A program made the translations under genes and the position numbers. From the NCBI GenBank assembly GCA_035236585.1, contig CP141136.1, forward strand, positions 30,650,949 through 30,714,948: a DNA stretch of 64,000 bases, given 5' to 3'. Of this stretch, positions 12,766 to 22,419 are shown piece after piece (the first letter of the stretch is position 1; the number at the start of each line of letters is the position of its first letter). A model generated the notes under the pieces. The model searched no databases and was not told the DNA's origin. It was given only the letters and a program-made list of their open reading frames with translations. Source of the DNA: Warburgia ugandensis (taxonomy: Eukaryota > Streptophyta > Magnoliopsida > Canellales > Canellaceae).

Positions 12766-13419
12766 CCATTAGACATTTAGCCTACTGATATAGTAAATTG
12801 AAACCAATCCTCAAAAATTACATGATTCCCAACTTCAAACTCTAAAGTGTAAAATTTACTCTCTTATTAGCATAGATATTCTATTTCCATCTGCTTTAGC
12901 CTTTAAGACTTTAAGCAATAAAGAGTTGCTTTCACTATGCTCTCTAACACTCAGCCTTTAGTAACCAACACATCAATGTTGTTATGTAATTTTAGGTCAT
13001 ATAGATAATGTCTCCAAACCTTTAAGATGAATATAACAATTATCAATTTTAGATCATGAGTAATATATTTGACCTCATGCTTCTTCCATTTTCTCAATAG
13101 AAGATCATTTCTATTTTTTTGTATGCCTCAATTTCTTTGTTTGTTATCATACTTTCTAACTTAAGGTCAAAGTGTTCTATTTAGACAAAACTTCAACGAT
13201 TAGCCAAATTCAAAAAGTCAGTCAAATTATATCTCATAACATGAAATAAACTGAGACTACACATTTTTTTAGCATCTACTTTAGTAATATACATAAAGCC
13301 AATTATAGATGGAATTCCTTACCATTCATAAATCTAATCTAAAGAATAGATTACATTGCATTCATAATTCCTTGCCATTCATAAATTGTTATTATAGAGA
13401 ACATAAGAGACAAGTATTT

Positions 13420-13855
13420 AAGATAAATATAAGACAGTTTCTAAGTAATCATCCTCTATATTAGTAAATATAGGATGGTTTTTAGAAATTTGTCCTCTAT
13501 ATGCTAATAAATATAAGGTTAATGACTAACCATCCTATATTTTTTCTGATGATAGGTCAATTTCCAAATAGTTGTCTTGTATTCCCTGAATATAATTACT
13601 TCATTGTTGATGCGATATAGGATGGTTCCCCCAAAACTATCTTGTATTATAACTGTTAACGTCAATATTAATAAGGGATGATTCATTGAGAACCATCCTG
13701 TATTTTACCGTCTTATAGGATAATACAGGATGGTTATTCAATAGCCGTCCTTTATTCATCAGAATCATAGGACAGTTATGTAATAATTGTCTTATATTTA
13801 GTATTTAATATAGAACAATTCTCATAGAACCGTCCTATATTTGTTTTATTTATAA
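13420..13855. repeat. Left subterminal palindrome array, part 2
   Basis: About eight units of the same TATAGGA(C/T)GGTT...AACC(A/G)TCCTATA palindrome as at 12120-12440, more widely spaced. The array ends just upstream of a purine-rich segment where the element's gene appears to begin. Confidence 0.85.
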
Positions 13856-13887
13856 GCCCCTCTCTTGCCTTTCACCTAACCCAAATT

Positions 13888-16800
13888 TTGGAAAACCCTC
13901 CCTCAACCAGAGTAAAAACCCTGACTAGAAGAAGAAGAAGAAGAAGAGAAAGGGAGAGAGAAAGCATGCTACCTAACACAAGGAGAGGGAAGAAGAAGGA
14001 TAGAGAGGGAGAGGGAGAAACCGACCACACAAACCTGGCTATGCTCCCCCAATCAAAAAGAAGAAGAAGGAGAAAGAGGGGAGAGAAAAAGAAGAAGAAG
14101 ACAGAGAAGAAAAAGGATAAGAGGAAATGGAAGGAGGTAATTGCTCTTGAAATTTCTATCTCGCCATTTTCTGCCTCTTTTTTTGTTATGTCAAAAAAAA
14201 TTCCAATACATGTCACATATCCAAATACCTTATTTGTCCCATGAACTTGATCGAAGAGACAATATAGGGTTGACACTAATTATCAATTATGGGTATTTTA
14301 AACTCATTCCCTTTGTTGTCTTTGCCTACATTAAGTCTCTTGTGTGTTGCATCACCCAAATGGCATGACATGTCTATGAAAATAGTTACAAACACTCCAC
14401 TTTGGAGAGTGGAAACATAGATAGCCCAGCTCTTAAAGGAGCTATAGAAACAAGTGGAATCCACAAGGTTTATGTTGGTAAGAAATCTTCAGATTTAGAA
14501 TCCACAAGGTTTGTATCCTTCATTAATAAGCCAGATGAGTAATCACTACTGAATATGTTTGTTATCTTTGTTTTTTAGGATATTTAGGTATCCTTCATTA
14601 ACAAGCCCGATGAGTATTCACTACTAAATATGTTTGTTATCTTTCTTTTTGGGGATTTAGACCTTTACTTTCAACTATTTAAAAAATAAGGCTTGCTTTT
14701 TTTTCTTATTAGCAAGAGAGTTTTGCACTTTGTAGTTAGAAGATGGCATGAAAAGGCTTACTATCATATGACTCATGGAATCTTAGTGACAATAGTACCT
14801 TTCTCAAGTAGCTTTTAGATAACCCTGAACTAGTAAGCATTGAATTGAGATGATCTTAACTAATGTTTACTTCTTTTGCTTACTAACACCATTTTGAAAT
14901 GTAACCTCTTTGGTCAAACCTTAGTTAAGTGTATTAACCTTTACATTATAACTATTAGATGGTTTTCTCCAACATTTTTATTATTATTTATTTGAATTAC
15001 CATTATTTCCAATTGATCTAATTGTAGTGTTTTCACTTGTGAAGGAAACATGGAACTTGAAGAATATGAACAAGAATAGCATAAAGAACAATTGAGCACA
15101 TGTACACCTGTCAAGAGAAAGAGCAGAGGGCTGAAAAAAAATGAAACATATAATTAAGAGAAAGTCAAAGGGAATAAAAGAGATGATACAATTCAACAGT
15201 AAAGGGCAAGCAATAGGTGCTAGTGCAAATTCTTACGCTAGTTTCATATAATATACAGTTAGAAGCATGGTGCTAGTCTCAGTAATTGATTGGAGATTTG
15301 TGTCATCATCAATCAAAGATATAATATGGGAAATAATCAAGATATGTAAATTCTTCCTACATATAACATAATATGTCCCTTATCTTGTTTTTCTTCACAT
15401 AGGTTAACATGCTTCTTTTTTATTTTGTAGTCTACCTTTGCCGTTTCTAATGAGTGCAAGAAGAGTGCATTATAGGGGAAATGTGAACAATGGAGGAAAT
15501 GGAAAAGTGAGCTTGCAAGAAAGTACATACTTCCAAATGCCAATGATTCATTGAGGCTTAACATTTTCCTTGAGTTGTATTCCTACTTCATTGACCAAGA
15601 AGCATGGAATCAATTTGTATAGTTTAGGCTCTCACCTGATTTTGAGATAATTACAACTAGCCCAAATTTTGATTCCTCTAATTATTAAAGTAGATCGTAA
15701 TTTGATTACATTCCTTTGATATATAGGGAAAATGTATAAAAGGACAAATGATGCATGCAACTAATCATATGCAGCACCGCCTTTCAGGGTTGGTTAGAGG
15801 AAGAAGAAGTAAGTATATGTGACAATACATTTATGTCTAAATATACTAGATCTTTATTTCATTAACCCTAACTTAGTGTCTCTCTTAACATCAAAAGAAG
15901 TCTGGGCCATGGAGAGCATTGACCACGCTCTTCTCTGGAAAATGGTACATTTGAAAGGGCATAATTCCCAGACCTTCACTAACATAAGTACTACAGTAAT
16001 TTGTCAAAATTGTATGTAGTTTTTTTTTCCTACCTTTGTATCTTTTGGATTATATTTATATTACATATATGGATCTAATCGTGTTATGATAATTACATGT
16101 GTAGGAAGAGGACCCAAGAAAGTGCAACTACAAGGACTCTAAGCAATACTACTACAAAAGGGTACATCCTGTATAGGGCTATGAGCAACAAGGACGAACA
16201 CCCTAGTTGAGTAAGGGCCCAAGGTTGTAGTGTGGTTCCTTTCAAGTTCTTCCCTAAAAAAAGAATCCTCCTGTAGAAGAGTTGGAAGCATGGAAAGAGA
16301 ACACCTTCGAGGAGATATAAGAAGGTGAAGAATGATTTGTATAAGGACTTCTGTAGTGGCAAAAGTTCATGTTAGGATATTGTCCCTCGTCACCAATCTA
16401 ACAATAGCTACACTCCTCCATCTGAAGAATAGGTGGCAGAGGAAGCCTTTGAAGGAGATTTCTTGATCATTGAGGTATACATTTACATGTTTACTTTTGC
16501 AATGTTGAATTATTTAGTAATCTTTGCATTATTATATATATATATATATATTATTTCTCAATTGCAGGTGCGTCACTGCATGTTGCAACTACATACAGCT
16601 AAGAACTATATCTCTGTAGCAACACTGTACGAGGTTCATTCTGTGACATCTATTCATACTACGTGGGAAGTTGATGCATCCACACACTAAGTGTGTGTGC
16701 ATTATTGCCTCCATCCAACCAGATGCTTCCTACCATTTTAGATAAAAGAGGATGATATTGAAACTGTTGGGGATACAATTGAATATCATGTGACTTGGCC

Positions 16801-18303
16801 ACAGAAATATATCAAACTAATGATATGCAAGGTATGTATATTGCGAAATAACATCATTTCCATCTATATTTTTTAAGTCATTTTCTAAATTGATTAATAT
16901 TATCTACAATATCTCAGTTCACCAGAAGTAGTTGAAGGTGCCATTGATGCCAACCTCCCTCGTAATGAATTCCAATGTAGGAATTGCCCCATCTAAGGCA
17001 ACCCAACCTTCCTAGGTATTTATATATACTTGTATGACTAAATTTAATATCTCTATTTCTCTGCTATGTATATATATTCATTACTAATTCCTACAATGTT
17101 ACATCCAGAGTGTAGGGATCAAGTGGAGGTTCCACCTAACACACCTCCATTCCTAAGGAGACAGTATAGAATAGAGGTAGGTGTAATTGCCAACCACATG
17201 GTTGAGGTTCCAATCTTGAAGGAGGACCTCTTAATCATATGTAATATGGCTCAACTGGAATACATGTATATCGTCATCTATATCAAGTATGTCATGTAAC
17301 TACTCTATTAAAAATCAAAATAACAGTACTTGTTTGTTAATAAGACGTGATAATTATTTGACGTTAACCCAATGCAGTCTTTGCACAATAAATTGCAAAG
17401 ATTAGAGGTCACGAACATTTACAAGTTCCTTGACCCTGCTATTGTCTTTGGATTAAAGGAACATTTGCCCATGGAGACAAATAGAAGGTATCATACTTAG
17501 GCTCTTGCGTTGTGAGAAGGGGTGTGCCTTACTGATCCCCTATAATATCGAGTAAGTTATAACATATGCTACTAAATCATATTATTTCATTCACATGAAT
17601 ACTATATTAGTTAATATTTGAAACTTATAATTGAATTATTGTGTTTATAGGTCCCATTAGATGCTGCTAGCTTTGAATATGCTTGGTGGGCATGTAGTGT
17701 TTTTCAATTCTTGTGGTACACATTCAAGGACAGCTTATGAAAATTATCATTAAGTAAGTCTTTATTATTTCATTCATTATAATAACAAGGTACTTGATAA
17801 GTGATAACTATCATATCATTCATAATCTAATGACTTGCCATTACATATGTGCAGTGCATGGCATAAATGGGTTGAGCTGGATGGTAATGACCAACCAGCA
17901 AAACTCAACTGAAAAAAAGTCAAGGTAAGGTTTACTAATTACTAGTTCTTTACTATAATTTATAAATTGAACTTATTTCATGTGATATTTGAACCTTTTC
18001 TATTGTCTTTGGTGTGCAGTACCCTAAACAACAATCTGATTGGGAGTGTGGTTATTATGGTCTTAGATACATGAGAACCCTCATTCATGGGGGATTTCTA
18101 ATCTCACAATTGAAAAAGGTAAGACAATTACTGATCATTGTTGCAGTTTTCTACATTACTTGACTAAATCCAAGATTGCATGTATGAACTAAATTATTAA
18201 ATGTTTCTTGTAGGCGGATTTGGGAAGCAAGAGTTACTCCTAGTTGGATCTAGATGACATTAGAATGGAATGGACAAACCATATTATGAATTTTAATTTA
18301 TAG
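13888..18303 (+). pseudogene. CACTA-1 accessory protein with DUF8039-like and Ulp1-like blocks
   Basis: A multi-exon plus-strand gene in ruins. A basic Arg/Lys-rich first segment starts at 13888. A charged block near 15430-15620 (CEQWRKWKSELARKY) resembles plant transposase-associated proteins. A DUF8039-like block at 16568-16840 reads AKNYISVATLYEV ... IETVGDTIEYHVTWP. A Ulp1/C48 cysteine-protease-like region runs from about 17490 to 18303, with ALLIPYNIE, a histidine block, FFNSCGTHSRTAYENYH and the catalytic-cysteine block SDWECGYYGLRYM. Introns with GT-AG ends fit between these blocks (for example GTAAG at 17551). The usual His-Trp pair has become His-stop, and the aspartate of the catalytic triad reads as Asn (FFN), so the protease would be dead. 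Ulp1-like domains are known passengers of plant CACTA and Mutator elements. Confidence 0.65.
14250..15400. other. Inside CACTA-1; no domain recognised
   Basis: A TCCTTCATTAA(T/C)AAGCC(A/C)GATGAGTA motif occurs twice (about 14517 and 14590), showing a small local duplication. No coding domain was recognised. This is probably intron or decayed exon of the element's gene. Confidence 0.35.
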
Positions 18304-18327
18304 TTCACTAATATTAATGAATGTATG

Positions 18328-18866
18328 TACTTTTTACTCAAATGAAATACAAAAAAATAAGTTTATTTCTATGGATGTATTCCATTGTTCTTTTGATTGA
18401 AGTTCGTGCATGCTTTCTTTATTTCAAAGATGCAAAGTTGGTGACATGGTGTGTTGAACTAGACATAAGGTTGTCTATTGAGAAGTGTGACTGTATGGGT
18501 GTGCTTTCTTTAGTTCAATTCAATGTGAAGTGTATGGAGAAGTTAAATGTGGAATGTTGGAAATGTGTACGATGATTGTAAATGTGACCTACAGAAGTGA
18601 AGTTGTTATTTTATCACATAGTGACTATTGAATTAATCTAATTTTACTCAAATGAAATACAAAACATAAGTTCATTTCTATAAATGTATTTCATTTTTCT
18701 TTTGATTGAAGTATGTGCGTGCTTTCTTTATTTCAATGATGGGAAGTGGGCATATTGAACCAAACATATGGTTGTCCATAGAGAAGTGTGAATGTATGGG
18801 TTTTCTTTCTTTAGTTCAATTTGATGTGAAGTGTATGGAGAAGTTAAATTTAGAATGTTCAAACTT
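18328..18866. repeat. Tandem duplication downstream of the Ulp1-like exon
   Basis: Two direct copies of about 230-240 bases (18328-18570 and 18642-18866, offset about 314). They share TTTTACTCAAATGAAATACAAA, TCTTTTGATTGAAGT and AGTGTATGGAGAAGTTAAAT segments. Short open frames cross both copies and give similar peptides (xLSIEKCxCMGxLSLVQF), but these peptides match no family I know. It probably sits in the 3' part of CACTA-1. Confidence 0.8.
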
Positions 18867-18934
18867 GGAAGTGAATGTAAATAACAAATAAAAACCAACA
18901 AAAAAAATATAGAAATTGGTTAAGATTAGAAAGA

Positions 18935-19445
18935 TGTACAATATAGGATGGTTATTTAAAAACCATCTTATATTATAGTTCATATAAGACTATTTGTGGA
19001 AAATTGTCCTACATTGCTATAAGAATATAGGACAGTTTTCAATAACTGTCCTATATTACTAAAGAATACGACTGCTAAAAAATCATCCTATTTTATTATA
19101 ATAATATAAGACAGTTATTGAAAATTGTCTTATATTATTAAGCTTACTGGTTACCAAGTTACTGCGTTCTATAGTAGTGTAAGAATGTAGGACGATTTTA
19201 CATAATCGTACTACATTACTAAAGCATATAGGATGGTTGTTGAGAAATCGACCTCTATTATTATTGTAATATAAGACGCTTGTTGACGAACTGTCCTTTA
19301 TTATTATACTAATATATAGGACTATTATTGGAAATTGTCTTATATTATTACATTATAACAAGTTCCTTGTTACAAACTTACCATCCTATATTTAGTATAA
19401 GAATATAGGACAGTTTATAGGAACCATCCTATGTTAGTCTATATC
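18935..19445. repeat. Right subterminal palindrome array
   Basis: About nine palindromic units (ATAGGACAGTT, a 4-6 base loop, AACTGTCCTAT, and variants), matching those of the left arrays. This ties the two ends to one element. A CACTA-like terminus (GTTCTATAGTAGTG, 19163-19176) interrupts the array, with further units on its far side. Confidence 0.85.
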
Positions 19446-19489
19446 AATATCAATAAGAATAAAGGAAGATTTTTGGGTAACTACCTTTT

Positions 19490-19800
19490 TATTAAGATAG
19501 ATAAATTAGGTCGTGTTAGTTTCACGACTCAGATGGGTCAACAAGAAGGTTTAACAGGTCACGAGTTAGACAGGTTAATAGGTAGTGTGTTAGACGAGTC
19601 AATATGATGGGTTAACAGGCTGCATGTGAAATAGGTCAACATGGATTGACACGAACATGACACAATTTTGGCATGTCATTTTCGGGTTGACCAAATAAAT
19701 GACATGAACACGATAAGACTCAACCCAAACCAACTAAATCCATGTCGAGTTCGAGTTATGTTATCATATCATGTCATATTTTGCCAACCCTAATTTCCCC
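19490..19800. repeat. Decayed dispersed repeat rich in GGGTCAACA/GACACGAAC motifs
   Basis: Repeated GGGTCAAC, ACACGA(A)CATGACAC and TCGAGTTCGAGTTATG motifs resemble a dispersed repeat type seen in many plant genomes. I cannot assign a class. No coding sequence. Confidence 0.3.
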
Positions 19801-19804
19801 TAAC

Positions 19805-20535
19805 CAGGAAGGATGGGCAAGCTTTCTTCAACCAAGTGATCAAGAATGGGAAATTCCACTCAACTGCATTTAGATCTTCTAGCCTGTCCCCTTTCATATT
19901 TTCAAAGGAATTAATGCAAGTTGTCTTGCTTTGGGTGATGTGGGCTTACCAAATCAGCAAGCAAACATCACTACTTAATAATAATAACATCGTAAGGATA
20001 AGAAGCCAAAAGAAAAGGTCTCCAGAGAAAAGGAACCTTGGAAACAAATGTGGCATAATCAATTAGGTGCATTTTTTTGAGTTTCTTCAACATGGGTCCA
20101 CCTAAAAGCAATTTTCTATGTAATCTTTAAGCAATTTCTAGTTAGTTGAAGGAACAATAAATTAGTTAAAAGATACTAAAATTGAACAAGTGCAAGAAAA
20201 CATATCCATCCTTGGTTTTAGAGGCACCCATCACCATCATGTTCAATCAATTAGGTCACACCCAAGGCAATAATCATGTAACAATATATCTTTCTTGCAT
20301 GCACTAAACATGTATTCTATTATACTAAGTAGACAACCCCTCCTATTTTTAAGGGAGGGGCATTGAATCCTTGAATCCATTTAGATGGATCTCCTAAGAA
20401 TTTGTTTTCATTTTCTTATCTTCATCTCTAAATTATCAAATTTGTACATAGTTGTAGAAACGGAACATAACACTTTTCTTTAGAGAAAGAAAACCATTAA
20501 TGTAATCATAACATGTTCTTCTTCTCAACCTCTCT
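19805..20535. other. No gene seen
   Basis: A short reading frame at 19836-20066 shows no domain. The rest is AT-rich without structure that I recognise. Confidence 0.4.
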
Positions 20536-20539
20536 TGCT

Positions 20540-20635
20540 CTTCTTCTTCTTCTTCTTCTTCTTCTTCTTCTTCTTCTTCTTCTTCTTCTTCTTCTTCTTC
20601 TTCTTCTTCTTCTTCTTCTTCTTCTTCTTCTTCTT
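20540..20635. repeat. (TTC)n microsatellite
   Basis: About 32 uninterrupted trinucleotide units. The poly-Phe reading frame across it is an artefact. It lies about 100 bases beyond the 3' end of RTE-A. Confidence 0.97.
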
Positions 20636-20739
20636 TTATCCATGTAGTTCAAGTACTCCTCCTTCGATGTGTATTCTCTTCACTTGGCATCATTCTTACC
20701 ATTATTATAGTAGACAATTGTTGCAAGTCTCCATACACC

Positions 20740-20908
20740 TTTCATCATCATCATTATCAAGACCTTATTCTAAATAGGGGTCAACCACATGAAACTTGTT
20801 CCTCCATTCCTATCTATTAAGTATCATGGGTTCATTTAGTCTCAAAGTTTTTAAATTTTTTCTCACAACTTCTATCCTCGTTCTTTTGGGCCTTTGCCTT
20901 GCCCTTTT
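20740..20908 (-). mobile_element. RTE-A LINE, 3' end piece
   Basis: Minus-strand 3' end of an RTE-clade LINE. It has the (GAT)n-type tail, the conserved 'ATTxxGGATAAGGTCTTGA'-like end and the C-terminal coding end, all matching RTE-B (40640-40784) and RTE-C (51560-51750). It stops exactly where the solo LTR begins. The five bases before that LTR (CTTTT, 20904-20908) recur after it. Confidence 0.85.
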
Positions 20909-21891
20909 TGTAATGGCTCGAGCAATTTACGCTATTTTTGCATCCATTTGACAAAAATGAATTGGACATTCTATAGGAAATGAACCGTGTTAAATGTTTT
21001 ACTTTATTTAAAATATTAAATGAAGGAATTTGTAATAAAACTTGGTACCATTAGATTCTACTCAAAAAATGGAATCCAACGCCTCAAAGAACGCCGAAAA
21101 TAGAGTTCGTATGAAGAAGTTACGCCCGTTTAAAGATTAGGGGCAAATTTGTAATTTAATTTTAAAAAACGAAAAGATGAAAACCGCAGGGGGCCATTTT
21201 GATAACGGCACCCCCTGTCTTCTTCCTCCTCCTGATTTCTCCAGAAACCCCCCCTCTCCCTATTTTTCTAGAAACACCAACACTGCCTCTGCAAGGCGGT
21301 GCCAGGGGAAATGGCGGCACCACCATTAGCAGCACCGCCTTTCACCCTCTATAAAACCCCCTCTCCCTCTTCCTCTGATCAGCCTTTCTTCAGCTCGTCA
21401 AGCTGCTCATAGCTAGGGTTCCAGTAGAAAAAGGAGGAAATCGCACGCCAACGGAAAACGGGGGAAACCAGCTCAGTTGAACCAAGTAAGAACCCATCTT
21501 CCTCTCTTCTCCCTCTTCCTTTTCCTCCAAATCCCAAGTAGAAGACACCTCAAGAAATGTTAGTGCTACGAGCAAGTAAATAAAAAAGAGATAATTATAC
21601 ATGTAAGTAAACACTCTACCCTTGGGACATGTATTTGTATTTATTTACAGTTGGGCGGTGAGCTGTGACTGGATAGACCTAGGAAGACATTTATGATTTC
21701 TGAAATTTTCAAAAACTACTTTGGTTATTATGAAAGCAAATGACACTCGGGGTTTTCAAAATGAGTTTAAAACAAAAGATTTTTCACTGCATTGCATTAT
21801 TTTTTATAAAATAATTTTCAAATAGAGATGCAGCTGCCTTAGGAATTAGATATTGTATTTAAAAATGCATGGGAAAACCTAGGTCGTCACA
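20909..21891 (+). mobile_element. Solo LTR (Gypsy-type), inserted in RTE-A
   Basis: A 983-base LTR beginning TGTAATGGCTCGAGC and ending GTCGTCACA, flanked by a perfect 5-base target duplication CTTTT (20904-20908 and 21892-21896). It belongs to the same family as the LTRs at 22420 and 28721: same first 300 or so bases, same end, and a TATA box in CTCTATAAAACCCC near 21347. It is shorter than both of those. No internal region is present, so it is a solo LTR left by recombination between the ends of a former element. Confidence 0.9.
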
Positions 21892-22419
21892 CTTTTAGGA
21901 CCGTCGACTTACATTGCCTTACTCCTTCTAACCGATGCCATTTTCATCTAAGTTTAATCTCCTTCATCTTGTTCCTAAGTTTCTTCTAATATTTTCATTT
22001 CTAATTTTATCCTTTCTTGTCTTGCCACTCATCCATTTCAATATCCTCATTTCTGCTACACTCATCCTACGAACATGATATTCCTTAACTACCCAACACT
22101 CTGATCCATAGAGTATGGCCGACCTTACAACCATCTTATAGAATTTTCCTTTCAGTTTGAGTGGCACCCACCGATCACGCAAAACTCCAGAGGTGCATCT
22201 CCATTTGTTCCAACCGACTTGGATTCTCAAGGTAACCTCTCTTTTGATCTCTCCACTCTCATGAATCATCGATCCTAAGTACTGAAAGTAATGTTTTACA
22301 GGGACTTTTTGGTTATCAATCTTTACTAGTGCTCTACTCCCACTCCTCTCCATGCTAAAATTGCATTCCATATACTTTGTCTTAGTTAAGCTAATTTTAA
22401 TTCTTTTAGGTTCTAATGC
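21892..22419 (-). mobile_element. RTE-A LINE, C-terminal piece
   Basis: Minus-strand continuation of RTE-A. The reading frame at 22371-21964 encodes the region just after the reverse transcriptase ([59 protein letters not shown]), matching RTE-B 40110-40510. It begins with the CTTTT duplication and ends at 22419 with AATGC, the target duplication of the LTR element inserted there. Its upstream part resumes at 30266. Confidence 0.9.

Larger units (their letters stand above)
12120..19450 (+). mobile_element. CACTA-type DNA transposon, degenerate
   Basis: Two arrays of palindromic TATAGGACGGTT / AACCGTCCTATA units (12120-13850 and 18935-19445) flank a plus-strand gene region with DUF8039-like and Ulp1-like blocks. 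Subterminal arrays of short direct and inverted repeats around a long gene are the hallmark of CACTA (En/Spm) elements, where they bind the element's own protein. The boundaries given are those of the arrays. A CACTA-like end (GTTCTATAGTAGTG, 19163-19176) sits inside the right array, and no matching left terminus was found. The TNP2 transposase itself is not visible here, so this is either a deletion derivative or has diverged beyond recognition. Confidence 0.7.

Noticed and set aside
12120-13855. CRISPR-like look of regularly spaced palindromic repeats
   Set aside because: Eukaryotic context, unequal spacing, spacers not unique, and the repeats are explained as CACTA subterminal arrays.
13872-14276. 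Minus-strand frame of 134 codons rich in Phe and Leu
   Set aside because: Mirror image of the purine-rich first segment of the CACTA-1 gene. No membrane-protein family resemblance beyond composition.
20535-20777. Open frame with a long poly-Phe run
   Set aside because: It is produced entirely by the (TTC)n microsatellite.
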